Of a DNA stretch of 64,000 nt, positions 1 through 13,202 are shown one piece after another; the stretch's first letter is position 1; each line of letters opens with the position of its first letter. The notes under the pieces are model-generated. The model had not been told where the DNA came from. It saw only the letters and a program-made list of their open reading frames with translations, and did no database searches. Made by a program: the position numbers and the translations under genes. Source of the stretch: Locusta migratoria (Eukaryota; Arthropoda; Insecta; Orthoptera; Acrididae); contig CM048747.1 of assembly GCA_026315105.1 (NCBI GenBank), positions 277,857,491 through 277,921,490 of the forward strand, given 5' to 3'.

Positions 1-230
1 CTGATATCAGATGCTGTGTCACATGTGAATGTTCTGTCTGTGCAATGCTGAAAGACAATTAAAACAAGGGAAAACAGGTTTCAGGAAACAGAAAGTCTGA
101 AAAGGGAACTGGAAATGTTCTAAAAGTTTACACACACACAAAAGTGAAGGATGATACTGTAACTTGAAAATAAAGAACTGTGTGGGTTAGGAACAAAGTT
201 AAGGATGTAGAGTATATGGTGGGGAGGGGA

Positions 231-231
<1 letters not shown>

Positions 232-267
<36 letters not shown>

Positions 268-270
268 GGG
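232..270. repeat. (GA)n microsatellite running into a G homopolymer
   Basis: About 13 GA units followed directly by about 14 G. Simple sequence; reading frames through it are not coding. Confidence 0.95.
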
Positions 271-3046
271 AAGACTGATGGCGTGCGTCTTGCTTCGTCT
301 TTTGGTGAAATGAACATTGTTGGATGCGTACTACATAGTAATGTCCTTAGTGTTAAAGTTGGTGGCCTTTATTCTTGACCAAAACAGCCAAAATTTTATG
401 TCTTTTATAGTCAAATGACAGCAGAATTTCTAAACTCAATAGCTACCATGCTTCATAATTTAGGTAATTTTGTCACACTCATTTCTGATCTACAGCAAAA
501 AAATTAATTTGTATGAAAGAAACTGTGTGTTGAACACATCAGTTCATGTTCCCCACACCCACAAGACCTGATGATAAAAGTGTCTATATTTTCAGATATC
601 TTTTGTTGTGCTGATTATTTTGCATTCACTTTACTGATGACAGCATATTGCACTCCTATGGAAAAGTAATTACAATTGTACAAACCGATATCATTAGGTA
701 ACACAAAAATTACAAGGCACCCTGATCTATTATAGTTTAAGTGTTAACAGAACAAGATTCCAACATGTTTGTCTCTCCATCCCACTTACTTTTAATGGCA
801 CCACTAAAGCAATTTGTTATCTGTTGACAGAAGAACAGCAAACAACAGACTTTTTTCATTGTGTTCATGAGTCATTTGAGATTCTGAATTCTTATAGAAT
901 CATCAACAAAAAGACGTTAGCTTAACTAACACCTCCAGAAAAGAAAAATAAACCCTCAATAAAATGTACAAGGCAGTAATGTCCTTATTTAAAGGAGAAA
1001 TAAAGCAAAAAGTGAATGTTTTGTCCACAGCGACACTGTGGTTAATATTAGTTTAAGTATTTGAAATGTCCAGTTATTTGTCATTCCTTTAAATAGAGGC
1101 ACATTAAGGATATCTTGAAGGTGGCCTTCATTATGTTCTATGCTCCTGGAGAATCAAAATCTGCTGTGTTGGACCTCTTTGACCACCATGTCTGCCTATG
1201 TTCACAATATCAGCATAAATATTGGTCCCAGGGTGTGTACAAAGTAGTAAGAAGAAATCCTAGTACTATCTAAAGAATCAGAAATTTCCGATAGCATTTC
1301 AGAGTATAACAACAATCTTGTCGTAATATTGCAACAGTCCAGATTGCAGATTTCTAATTTCATTATGTTACTGGTTTCAGTCAAGATGTTGATGTTTGTG
1401 CAGCCTGCACCACCCGACCACCACTTGCCATTATGATGGTCTTTGTCTGAAAAGGGTCAGTAAAGACCAAAACCAACAACAAAATAAAATTAGAAGCTGT
1501 GATCTGAACTGTAGTGTCAGAGCAGTCTCCAACCCATATCAATGACAATAGGAAGATGATTTTTTTTTCTGTCTTTCTAAAACAAATTACTTGTTGAATT
1601 GGGCATGGAATATCTCATGCAATAGCAAATTATTCCTGAAGAGCTAATGTGTATTTCATCTGTTGACCACAGCTGAAAGACAATAACAAGCAGAAAGCAT
1701 ACTCGAAATGCTGTGTTTTGCACATGTGCTTATAAACCACCTCGATTTCACATAAATGGCTCCATGGCAAAATAGAACTACATAATCCTACTTCTCTCCA
1801 GCACAACAGATTGCAAACAACATAGCTTCATCCATTCAACCACAAGGTGGCAAGCTGTCTTCACCTGAATTCCAAAAGTTTGTATCACGAGGTTTGCCTG
1901 AGCCAATCACTGCTATTTTGAAGCTGAATGACAATAAAAGAGCATAACACTCATTTTGTAATCACAATATGCTAAAAAACTTTCCTTAATGATAACACAC
2001 ATATTGGTAACTGCATAGTTTTTTAATCATAATAATATAAGGAATATTTTGTTCATTTAAGCTGTTCCAAGCACTACTTGGAAATGTCTTCCAAGGATTC
2101 TGCATGCATGCTGTGGTGCGCTGATTACCCAGGATCCATGGAAAATTAGTATACACCAAGGACTTAAGAGAGCCACTAGAGGAAAAGTCACAAGAACTAA
2201 TCTGATGAGCGTGCTGGTCACTGAAGATTGTCTCTTAAAGAGAAGGGACGCCCGGGAAAGCGTTTGCACAATCATAGCTATCCAAAGAATCTTCAAAAAA
2301 CCATGGCCCAGGAATACCAACTTTGGATAATGCACACTACACAATAAATTTTTACGTTCTATGGGGGAGTCGAGCAAGGGAGGCGGGGGGGGGGGGTTAC
2401 CACTCCAATACTGAGTGTTTTGTTTACTCATGCATCCAGACAAATGAAAATGTGCCTTGGCTTCACATGCCCCCACCCCCCTTTCCCCCCTTTTTTAAAC
2501 AAAATAGCGTGGCTTAAATGAGTGGACCCCTGCCAGTTTTGATTGCTAAATTTCAAGTTCTCATAAAGAAATTGCAGGAGCACCTTTATGTTTGCTTGTA
2601 GATTGTTTGGGGGAATTGAAAATTGTCAGCCTTACTTTCTCAATATTTTCTGGTGTCTGGATGGTTCCTGAAGGTACTGGTTCATTTTCTGGACACTGCA
2701 GTTATCCCAGCAGGTGTACACCCACATAAACAATCAGTTTTTTTTTTTCACATGACCTCCAGGAGTCATCTAAAATAGTTTCCTGAATGAATGGTATGTT
2801 GCGATGATCAAAAGCCACTGAAAGTAAGATGCCAAATTGAATGCATATTCTTCTAGCATTCCACTGCATGAGCAGTACTAAACTAATCTTAAACCTGCAC
2901 CATCTGGCCCGAGGGAGATGATGTTGCATGTTCAAAAGTACATTTTAGATATTTGGCAGGTAATATTGGATTCTGCACAATGAAATATTATAACAAACTG
3001 CAGACAACAACAATTGAATTACTTTGCCCTCTGATGTTCCAGTCAA

Positions 3047-3048
<2 letters not shown>
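271..3048. other. No gene recognised
   Basis: AT-rich sequence without a recognisable gene or transposon protein. A 139-codon minus-strand open frame at 2057-2476 has no familiar motif and crosses a G homopolymer near 2386-2396, so I treat it as chance. Confidence 0.6.

Positions 3049-3140
<92 letters not shown>
3049..3140. repeat. (AG)n microsatellite, about 46 units
   Basis: Uninterrupted AG repeat of roughly 92 bases, one of the longest dinucleotide tracts in the window. Confidence 0.97.
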
Positions 3141-3144
<4 letters not shown>

Positions 3145-3984
3145 TCTATTCAGAAGAGGTAAGAAACTCATGTAAATAGTATGTAATTTTTGTTAAGTAG
3201 CAATGCTTGTGACAATGTGTTACAGTTTCATGCCCCCTCTAACAGTTTTGCTTTGCTACTGATGTCATTTCAATGGGCAATATGATGTCATTTCACTTCA
3301 TGCTTAGCCTTCACAGAATAACCTTGGTCATGGCTACACAGAATGCTTCACACAGTGGTCCTGCATGTGATGGAATAGTAAATTCCTGTAACAGGACTGA
3401 AGTGGTACTGAGAGAATCTATAGGAAATATCTTGCTTTTTGGTCTTTTGAAGGGATAAGGGCAGGAAGGTAAGGTTCAGGGATGTAATATGGATGGGCAG
3501 AAATAATATGTGGTTTTGGTGGGTTGCAGAGGACATGTCTCCTTCCACAGCCTGTGAAAAACAGTCAAAACCCTGAAGGCGAAAGTTATCGATTGCTTAA
3601 CATGGATTATGGGAAAATGGGGGTCGTCAATAGTGCAGGAGATATGTTCCTGGAGAAGGAGGAGAGGGTAATTTCAGCCTCTATTTGACTCAACATATTT
3701 GGAGATAGACTGCACATTATAACAGATGCAATGGTTGTAAGTGGTTAGACTTTATGGAAGGCACTTCTTACTGATTGAGTGTTACTGGCAAAATGGTGGT
3801 TTCTTGGGCTCAAGTGGTGAATCAGATGCAAGAGGTGTCAAGATCCTGGAGGAATCTACAGGGAAAGACAAAATAATATGAACACAATCTTGTTGGGAGT
3901 TTCACTGAAATGCAATCAAAGTGCAAAACTGGTGTACAAAATGTAGGGCATTACCATTGTGATATGCTCAACACAAACGATTTA

Positions 3985-4993
3985 TGAAATGTGTGATCTC
4001 TCAGACTACAAAAGAGGCCACAATTATTAGGAGCACCTGTGGCAAAAGCAGCTGCACTGGTTGATGTTTCACTAGAGACAATATCCTCGGTAATGGCAGT
4101 GTACACAAAACAAGCTGAAACATTATTGTCGAAGAGGTATAGTGGGCAAACCCCAAGCTAACTGGCAACAACCTATGAACATTAAGAATGAGTTTGACCA
4201 GCTGCAACTAAATAAATTACTGCGGCAAAAGTGAGAGCAAGACTCAACACTGACATTTGTAACACAGTTTTGATAATAACAGTACAGCTGGAGCTTAATA
4301 CGATGGAAGAGCTGCAATTTCTAAGCCCTTAACAGAAGCCAATACAAAGCTGTGAAGGAAGTGGTGCCATGATCATAAAACAAAGACACTTGTGTCTGAA
4401 GTATGTGTTATAGTGATATATGAATCACTGTTTACCTTGCCCCTGGGAGAAAAAGAAGTTTATGTATTGCAAATTCCAAAAAAGGCTTTCACTATGGTAC
4501 ACCTGCTTCCCATAGTCAAGTATGGGAAAGGTTCCAACATGTTTTGGGCATCTATATCATGGTATTCAATAGTTTCTACCATTGATCTCACTGGCCAGAT
4601 GACTGTGACTGTGAGTGAATCTCTTACCTGACAACAAACTGCTTACTATGACCAATGTATTGATAAGAAACACTGCCATATTCCAAGATGATAATATGAC
4701 CACAAAAACAGTCAAAAGGATTTGCGCGTGCTTTGTATAGTAGCAGAAAATTATCAAAAAACTGCCCTGAACAGCAAATTCACAGAGCCTCAACATAATT
4801 GAACCATTGTGGGGAATTTTAGAACAGAGAGCGAGGAGCAAATGTACAGCTTCAACATCACTGAAGTACTTGGCAGATAATTTGGTACAAAAATCGATAT
4901 AATTTGGTGCAAACTATAAAGACACTTTATGAATCTGTTCCTCAAATAATTGCAGCTGTTCTCAAAGCCAATAGTGGGCTAACTCATTACTAA
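3985..4993 (+). pseudogene. Tc1-like transposase relic
   Basis: Conceptual translation across several frames follows a Tc1/mariner-superfamily (Tc1 branch) DDE transposase from near its N terminus to its end. Visible landmarks in order are an LSDYKRG helix-turn-helix start near 3990, YTKQ near 4105, ESLFTLPLGEKEVYV near 4421, GSNMFWASISWYS near 4530, the second catalytic block IFQDDN near 4680, the third block NIIEPLWG near 4793, and a C terminus LKANSGLTHY just before TAA at 4991-4993. The first catalytic block, normally SDES, reads IYES, so its aspartate is lost. Many stops and frameshifts separate the pieces. Active enzymes of this family cut and paste DNA at TA sites; this copy cannot. 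I did not find terminal inverted repeats with confidence. Confidence 0.85.
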
Positions 4994-7317
4994 TAAATAA
5001 ACTTGTGTCTATGTCATGTGTTTATATTCTTTTATCCTCCCCCCCCCCCTCCTCACCCCATAAATGAAAGTGTCCTCACCTCAGTCCAGATAGTATACCT
5101 GACATAAAATAATCTGAACAAGTTGAGTGATTTGACATTCTAGGTGACTTAGAAGGATTACTCAAGATGGCCAACAAATAGTTGCATGGATGGATGGTGC
5201 CATGTGGTGCCTATGACTATACATACACAAAAATCTTTGGTGCAACCTGTCTGAAACTCGGTGCTCCGCTATGTGGTAAGTAGCAGTTTATCCGATTCAT
5301 ATTGTCACCTAAAATTCTCATGTACAAAAATCAGCCTTGCTGTAAATTAATGGCATAAAAGTCTATTACTACTAATGAGAATTTTAAGAAACAACACATA
5401 ACAATACTACTTCTGACACATTTCACAAGACTGAGCCTCTAATGTCACTTCCATGTTATGTTCAACACTTAATGTTAATTAATTCACAATCCAACTAAGG
5501 ATTCACAACAATTATTGTCACAAATCACCTAACCTATAACTCTCGTATAGGGTAGTATTTTACTATGGATTTTCGTACACACAAAATTTTTACTCACATA
5601 ACATCTGCTTATTTAGAATGTTAATCAAATAGGGGGAAGTACTCCAAACTACAAAAATATAACACCAAATGGATGTGTTTCACATTATACTTTATTTCAC
5701 ACATACAATAATGTGCAATCTATGTCCAAAAAGTAAAATAGCTCTAATGACACTGCAGTTCTGCTACATATCTTGCATCAACACCAACACTGCTGGGAGT
5801 TATAACAATGCAGTGCTACTCCATGTTAATGGAAAAATAAGCAGTTTAAAACATCATTGATAATACTTCAGCTAAGACAATGATGTGATACAAATAATTA
5901 TTCTGTTAGTTTAATTCTATGTATTTATATAGAAATATATGCACAGCACATGAAAATTAGATGCTGTTGCATCCAAACCTTTGGTCGGAAAACACTGTTG
6001 GCTAAAGAATGAAAGTTAATGAACCCTAGTAGTCACATTGCAGTGCACTTTCCACTCATATTGATACTTAATAATCTGAAATTATCTCATTTCAATTTAT
6101 AGAATCAATTTTTACCATTGTGGTACAAGAAGATACACTTGTATATTTGTAGAATGAAACCAGAGAACATGAAGTTAACAAGTAGTATTTGATAACGATG
6201 GTAAAATTTCATCTCCCCGCCCCTCCATCCCATTAGGTATCTGGCATTTATTTATTCCTCTCCTCCAGACCAAAATGATGGGACTGGAAGACGTGGAATT
6301 CATCCACTATTACTGCAAAGAGTGGCAGCTACTATTTTTTGTCAACCACTCAGGTGTCTCAGTTCTCCGTAATACCTGCTTTTTCATCATTGTTTGTAGT
6401 GGAGAAAATGCTTTTAAATTGAATCACTTGTATAATTACAGAATTTCATGATTGTTTTACACAAAGTAGCATACCTCGTACTAAAAATTTAAATGTAGCA
6501 ATTTCATCAAATTTATTATCTTTTAAGAGTGAGTTCTGTGAATTAGTTCCATGTGTAATGAAACAAATTCTTCACGATTTTTAAATGTGAGTAACATTAC
6601 CTACATCTTTAACAACCTTAGATTTTTAATGTTATCAACAAGTGTTATCTTTATGTATCACATTTCGTATCGGTAGCAAGTGACCATGTTATGTTGATTT
6701 ATCCGACTCATGGTATTAATATCATACTGAAAAGAGCTGGATGAATCAATGGAACAAGTAAAGAAAACCACTGAATTCTGAGCAGTCTGTAGGCACATAA
6801 AAAACAGCTTTTAACCTTTATCGGGGCACAAGAGATGCAAGGAGACACAGTCAGAATACAAGAAGAAATAGTCTGGGAGGCAGGGGGCGTGAAGGCTAGA
6901 TAAAACACACGAAAATGGGGAACACTGGAGACCAATAAGAAATGGGCCAAGCAAAGTGGGGGAGAGATAAGGATACAAACCATGGGGTCACCTGTGAAGG
7001 TGCACATGGAAGTGAAGGCGGATATGAGTGAGATACAGAGCAAGGAGATTGGCATAAATGAAACATATATTGTAATGATAAGTCCCACAACATAATTCAA
7101 AGAAGCTGGTACCGAGGTGCAAATTCAGGAAGTGCTGGTTGTGAAGCAGCAACTGAAGTTCAGAATACTGTTCCATGAAGTATGTGATTAGCTTGACACA
7201 GGCCACTATTCAGTTACACAGTAGGTTGGCCAGCATGTTCACATAGAAGACGGCAAATAAGTTCCTTAATTAAAAGGAAAGTATTGTATAGAAATGTGAA
7301 ATAAATTTTTAAGAAAG

Positions 7318-7319
<2 letters not shown>
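4994..7319. other. No gene recognised
   Basis: Nothing recognisable apart from a C homopolymer at about 5038-5050. A 130-codon minus-strand open frame at 6708-7100 shows no known domain, and its reading is hydrophobic, as is common for chance frames in AT-rich DNA. Confidence 0.55.

Positions 7320-7385
<66 letters not shown>
7320..7385. repeat. Compound (TC)n(AC)n microsatellite
   Basis: About 23 TC units pass directly into about 10 AC units. It abuts the left end of the foldback that follows. Confidence 0.95.
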
Positions 7386-8020
7386 AACTTTCAAAAATAA
7401 ATACTTAGCCCAGCTCTCAGAATGTTTTTCCTTGATCAGGGAGGAAAGAGGAGGGAAGGGAAAATGGAAAAGATGGGAAAATGGGTAAGTAGCTGTAGGT
7501 TACTGACAACTGAAGATTATTAAGTAACAAAGTGAAGGTGAGCAAAGATGGAGGAAACTGCATCAGTGGAAAGACAAAGATATAGATCAAACATAATGCA
7601 GACAGATTGTGAAGTAAAGAGGTACATGTGAAATATGGTTAATACGAAGTAAGAATAGAAAGATAAATAATACTAAGGGAAAATAGAAAGATAATATCTT
7701 TCTTTTTTAGTGTCAGTATTATTTATCTCATCTTTCACTTCTTACTAAGAATTACCTATATCACACATACACCTCTTTTCTTATCAGTTATCTTCCTTGC
7801 TTTAAAACTGATGCAGTAATTATGGAATGATACCTTTGATTTAGATTTTTGACTTCCCCTAAGACTTGGCTCTTATCTTTGTTAACCTTAGTCTTGTTAC
7901 CTCTAAAGCTAGGACATGAGTGATCTACGATCATTTTCCTAGTTTCCCTCTCTCCTCCCTAAACCAGGAAAAATCTTTCAAAAATTAGAGTCGGTATTTA
8001 TTTTTGAAATTATTTAGTTA
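7386..8020. repeat. Diverged foldback (inverted repeat) element
   Basis: The left arm, about 7386-7690, is matched in reverse complement by about 7725-8020. Recognisable paired blocks are AAATAAATAC near both outer ends, the GGGAGGAAAGAGG block, AGAGGTACATGTG and AGATAAATAATACT near the centre. The centre carries a small exact palindrome at 7685-7703. The arms have many mismatches and small gaps, so the structure is old. No protein is encoded, and I cannot assign a transposon superfamily. Confidence 0.7.
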
Positions 8021-8363
8021 TTTGTATGACTACTGGACGTACTGAGCTAAGAAGTACTAGCCACAAAAGACTTGATATGTCATATGACTGTTTTCACAGA
8101 TGGCCCTACTTCTGATAGGGTAAGACAGACCTCTGATAGAATAAGAGTGTGGGCAGGGAAGATCATTTGCTAGGGTCTTTTAAAGAAATATGACCCAAGT
8201 GATGTTAGGTGTGGGTATGTGAATCACATTTCAGTTTCTGTTATCCAGTAGTACCTTCCACCCTTGACATCTTTTCCCCTTTGGTCTCCCTTTCTCTCTA
8301 ATTGTATAACCCATTCCAATAGACAATGCTTTATCCTAGGTAAGCGGTAGGACCAGTTTAAAG

Positions 8364-8401
<38 letters not shown>
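8364..8401. repeat. (TG)n microsatellite
   Basis: About 19 TG units. Confidence 0.95.
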
Positions 8402-8403
<2 letters not shown>

Positions 8404-10079
8404 TGGTCTGTTAGATTTGAGAGAAAATATTGTATGGGGGCTTAGCAATGGTTTCAATTATATTAATGGGTTTGGCAATCATTCAAAGGCCAGAATACCT
8501 TTTTCTGATATGGTGGCTGGACTCTGATTAATAGGTTTACTTTTAATTTAATGCTGCCAATATATACTCATATCTCATTACTAATATCATATTACCCAAA
8601 AGTTTTCGTAACATACTTAATGCAAGACATGTTGCTGCATTATAAGAGCATATAAGCTAGGAAGATGTTTATCTTTTCTTTGAAGGAAAAAAATAACATG
8701 TTATTATACACTAAAATAACAAACAAAGAAAATGGATACACAAATAGGTCCCATTCATTGACAGCAAAATGATGACGAGGTAATGTGTAACATTATGTCT
8801 AGATCCTCACCTAAATACTTTTTAAACTTCCCCTTGATATACTTCATACAAACAATCTAGGAAACTTCAGACAGCAACAATTTATACATCCATAGTGCAA
8901 AAAAATATATTTGGTTGTATAATTTGTTCTTCTAATATATAACATTTCAGAGTGTATGACAACCCCTTACTATCTTTAATAATCACATCTACTTTATTCT
9001 TAAGTTAAAAAACACATAAAATATATTTTTCTTCCATCTAGAAGTTATGCAAACTGCTAAATTCACCCCAATATGGTACAACAGAAGCTTTGAAAATGTG
9101 GTGCTATGGATGATAAAGCTCAAACAATGATGAGATAATTCATCAAGTTGGGGATTAATAAGGTTTTAACAAAATGGTTAAATTCAGGGATAAGTTGATT
9201 GGAAGTGTCCTCATCCATTGAGTAATTGTGAAGTTGGTATTACAGGGAAATCCTGGGGTAAAATGATAGAAGGACACCAAGGCTAGATTCCATTAAACAC
9301 ATGTTAATGGATGTAGGCTGCACTAGTAATGCACAGATGGAGAGGCCAAGTAGTGTGGTAGCTCCATCAAACCATTATTCAAGAAGAAGAATATATTACT
9401 AGCAAATGATCAAGTATGAAATCTACACATTTATGATTGTGTATCATTTATGTGCTGTCAATTGTTTACTGTTTGTTGAATAGTCAAGCGAATTTTCATA
9501 CCACCAGTAGTTCCAAGACTGACGGAGCGCATAGCTATAAATAGTTTTAGTAGCAAAAATCAACACAGTAATAGAGAATATGTAATTTACTGAGTTTAAC
9601 TCCTAACTTTTTATGTCAATACCTTTGACAGACTTGTAAATTTTGTGCAATTACACTGAAGTACTAAATTTCATAATACATCTAGTGCATATTGCAAAAC
9701 AAATTTTGCACATTTGTATCATAAACAGGATAAAATACTGTTTTATACTTCATCAATACAGTCTCACACTTTTTTTAACTTTCTGTTCAAATGACACTCT
9801 CAAGCTCCAAATAAAGATAATTATACACTTAATTTGCAACAACTGTCATAGTATGATAATGCCCTCACTGTACGTAAGGTCACAGTTACCATCTTTCTGG
9901 TTATTTCTGCCTCTTGGTAAAAAACTAAAAATAAGTTGTCTTGCATAAGGCTAACTTCCTCTGCAGACTCACTCTTGTTTATATAGATCCATTTTGCAGA
10001 AAAAAATATAAATTAATAATTTAATAATAATATAAATTAAATTAATAAATTACAGAATATTGAAAGTCCCAAAGTTACC
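8402..10079. other. No gene recognised
   Basis: AT-rich, no motif recognised. A 101-codon plus-strand open frame at 9643-9948 has no familiar signature. Confidence 0.55.
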
Positions 10080-11437
10080 AAAATAGATGAAAAGTATATT
10101 TGTTCAAGAAAACAGATAGAAATAAAATAAATTGCTACTTAAAAGACAGCTTCCACTCGTTTCTAACACTAAATGTTAGCGTAGACCAGATGTGGTTCAA
10201 ATTCAAAGAGGTGGTATCGACAGCAATTGACACTTTTATACCAACTAAATTAATAAAACAAGGAGGTGAACCCCCTTGGTACACAAAATAGGTCAGGACA
10301 CTGATGCAAAAGCAACGGACAAGGCATGCTAAATTTAAACGAACACAAAATCACCAGGATTGGCGATCCTACACAGAAGCTCGAAATTTAGCGATACAAT
10401 ACTTTCCACAAGATACAATACTTTCCACAATGAAACTATTTCTCAAAATCTGACTGAGAACTCAAAGAGATTTTGGTCGTACGTTAAATATACTAGGTGC
10501 AAAAGACAAACAATACCCTCACTATGTGATAGTAGTAATGGCAATCCTGCCGATGATAATGCTACTAAAGCAGAATTGCTAAACATAGCTTTTAGAAACT
10601 CATTCACCAAAGAAGGCGAATATTCCAGATTTCGAATTACAAACAGAGGCCAGAATGAGTAATGTAGAAGTAGATCATCATAGTAGTGAAGCAACTAAAA
10701 TTACTTAACAAGAACAAGTCTTCTGGTCCGGACTGTATACCCATTAGATTTCTATCCGATTATGCTGAAGCGACAGCTCCTTACTTAACAGGCATATACA
10801 ACCGCTCTCTCAAAGTAGGATCAGTACCAGAAGATTGGAAAGTTGCACAGGTCACACCTATATTCAAGAAAGACAGTAGGAGTAACCCAATAAACTACAG
10901 GCCTATTTCATTGACGTCAATATGCAGCAGGGTTTTGGAAAATATCCTGTATTCGAATATTACGAATTATCTCGAACAGAATGATCTATTGACCCAAGGT
11001 CAACATGGATTTAGAAAATATAGTTAATGTGAAATGCAACTAGCTCTTTACCCACACAAAGTGATGAGTGCTATAAGGTTTCGCAAATCAATGCCGTATT
11101 TCTTGATTTCCAGAAGGCTTTTGACAACGTACATCACAAACAGCTTTTAATCAAATTGTGTGGTTATGGTATACCGTCCCACATTTGTGACTGGATAGGC
11201 AATTTCCTGTCAGAGATCACAGTTCGTAGTAATCAATGGTAAAGCATCAACTAAAACAGGAGTGATATCGGGCGTTCCACACGGTACTGTTATTGGTCCT
11301 CTGCTCTTCCTTATCTACATAAACAATTTGGGAGAAAATCTAAGTAGCTCTTTTAGATTGTTTGGAGATGACGCCATCATTTACCGTCTAGTAAAATCAT
11401 CTGAAGATCAAAACCAACTGCAGAAAGATCTGAATAA
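10080..11437 (+). pseudogene. CR1-like LINE relic, left part (linker and reverse transcriptase)
   Basis: Broken frames read as a non-LTR retrotransposon polyprotein. Near 10185-10350 lies the linker between endonuclease and RT (MWFKFKEVV, FIPTK, PPWYTK, then QKQRTRHAKF). RT blocks follow: KNKSSGPDCIP near 10710, WKVAQVTPIFKKDSR near 10836, NYRPISLTSICSRVLE near 10893, QHGFRK near 11001, a frameshifted FLDFQKAFDNVHH near 11100, SGVPHGTVIGPLLFLIYIN near 11265, and FGDDAIIY near 11360 in place of the usual FADD. A 19-bp tandem duplication (10393-10411 and 10412-10430) adds a frameshift. The element is 5'-truncated, with no endonuclease domain seen. Its continuation lies beyond the inserted foldback, at 13203. 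CR1 versus a related clade is a judgement from motif style. Confidence 0.85.
11427..11437. repeat. Target-site duplication, left copy
   Basis: GATCTGAATAA here and again at 13203-13213 brackets the foldback element inside the LINE. The LINE reading resumes after the right copy, which supports one insertion event. Confidence 0.75.
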
Positions 11438-13202
11438 CTTTATTTTTGTGAATAATGAAATGCCAAGATCACGGTATTTTGTCTTTATTTATAACAGACG
11501 ACCGGTTTCCATGTACATAGACATCATCCTTTTCTCATTGGTGAGAAAAGGAATTTTTAGCATACCCTGACTAAAAGAAGGGATCGCTTGGTAGGACACA
11601 TTCTTAGACATCGGGGAATCGTAAATTTAGCATTGGAGGGAAGTGTGTGGGGTAAAAACCGCAGAGGGAGACCAAGAGACACGTATAGTAAGCAGATTCA
11701 AATGGATGTGGGTTGCCGTTCTTATGAGGAGATGAAAAGGCTTGCTCAGGATAGAGTAGGGTGGAGAGCTGCATCAAACCAGTCTTCGGACTGAAGACCA
11801 TAACAACAACAGACATCATCTTCTGGTCTCTAAGGGCGAATATAAAATGTATGGTTACAAAAAATTAACGTGCCACATAACTGTATGCATAGGTAACCAT
11901 ATGTCAATAGTTTTTTTTTTCTCACATACCTGCACTAAATTATAACATTATTACAGAAATGCATATTGTAGCAAGTTGGATAGTACTGGTGGATCGTCTC
12001 ACATTAAAATATGCCGTTTGGTTGTCAGATATAGAACTCGTGTAATCATATATACATAGAGAACCATCATATAGTACAACTGTTAGTGACACCAAGCTAC
12101 TAACAGATGGCATTGTGATCACTATAAGTTACCTTGACATGCCGCTAGAGTGCGCTATTGTATGTGAAATCGTTACAATTGTTACCAATTGTCAATAATA
12201 AAATTTAAAATTGCAGGAGTATTTACTGGTGTTTCGTTAATTTACATCTGTTACATGAAATTTAATTTACCTATAACCAGATAAAGTTTCATTATTTAAA
12301 ATTAAGACAAGCTGAAGAATAAAAACAGCCCCAAGCACACTTATAAAATACAGCACGTATAAGATTTACCACTGTGAGATGACAGTATAAAAATTTTAAA
12401 ATTGCAGGTGTATCTGCTAGGGTTTACATACAAGTCCAGAAATGGAAGGAAAAATACATTAGGGTTGGTGTACAACTGCCAACACCTACACACTCTTGGC
12501 ATATTTATCACTACATATGGGGGAATGAGGAGGTTGAGGTCTTGGTGCATAGTTTAGGAGTTAGGTGAATGACAGTAAGTAATTTAAAGCACTTTAGTGA
12601 GTAAGAGCAGTATTAAGTGAAGTAGACAACTGTTACTACTGCTCATATAATCATTGTTACATATACTGTAGAATGAATTATTATTTTATTATCAACAATT
12701 GGTAACAACTGTAAGGATTTCACATACAATAGCGCACTCTAGCGGCATGTCAAGGTAACATTATAGTGATCACAATGCCGCCTGTTAGTAGCTTGTTGTC
12801 ACTCACAACTGTACAATATGATGGTTCTCTATGTACATATGATTACATGAGTTTTATATCTGACAACCAAACGGCATATTTTAACGCGTGACGACCCACC
12901 AGTACTATCCAACTTGCTACAATATACATTTCTCTAATAATGTTATAATTTAGTGCAGGTATGTGAGGAAAAAAAAACTATTGACATATGATTACCTATG
13001 CATATAGTTATGTGGCACGTTCGTTTGATGATTTTTTTGTAACCATACATTTTATGTTCGCCCTTAGAGGCCAGAAGATGATTTCTATGTACATTGAAAC
13101 CAGTCCTCTGTTATAAATAAAGACGAAATACCACGATCTTGGCATTTCATTATTCACAAAAATATATTTACAAGATCGCTTCCTGCTATTAGCTAATTAT
13201 AC
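11438..13202. mobile_element. Nonautonomous foldback element inserted in the CR1-like LINE
   Basis: Long inverted arms flank a spacer of about 477 bp (12204-12680). The left arm is 11438-12203 once the 282-bp insertion and one copy of its target duplication are removed; the right arm is 12681-13202. The arms pair over roughly 470 bp with about 90 percent identity by eye. Shared blocks include AATGAAATGCCAAGATC, GTCTTTATTTATAACAG, AACCATCATAT and TGCCGCTAGAGTGCGCTATT. The right arm extends about 35 bp beyond the left one at the outer end. No open frame of interest lies inside. The 11-bp flanking duplication is near the 9-bp size of many foldback and Mutator-like insertions, but I do not assign a superfamily. 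Confidence 0.85.
11529..11810 (+). mobile_element. 5'-truncated LINE tail inserted in the foldback arm
   Basis: A 282-bp insertion flanked by perfect 10-bp duplications AGACATCATC (11519-11528 and 11811-11820). The opposite foldback arm lacks it, so its borders are clear. It encodes a LINE C-terminal segment at about 11588-11794, including LVGHILRHRG, RRGRPRDTY, QMDVGCRSYEEMKRLAQ and WRAASNQSSD before a TGA. It ends in a short CATAACAACAAC tail. The style is that of RTE-like insect LINEs. At its 5' end is a small hairpin (CCTTTTCTC facing GAGAAAAGG). Confidence 0.85.

Noticed and set aside
2057..2476. 139-codon minus-strand open frame
   Set aside because: No recognisable domain, crosses a G homopolymer that encodes a proline run, and lies in sequence without coding character.
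3049..3140. Arg-Glu repeat peptide frames in (AG)n tracts (also 18235-18298, 43034-43094, 55742-55785)
   Set aside because: Low-complexity translation of microsatellites.
6708..7100. 130-codon minus-strand open frame with overlapping 65- and 72-codon frames
   Set aside because: Hydrophobic reading with no family signature; overlapping open frames on the same strand point to a T/C-rich chance region.
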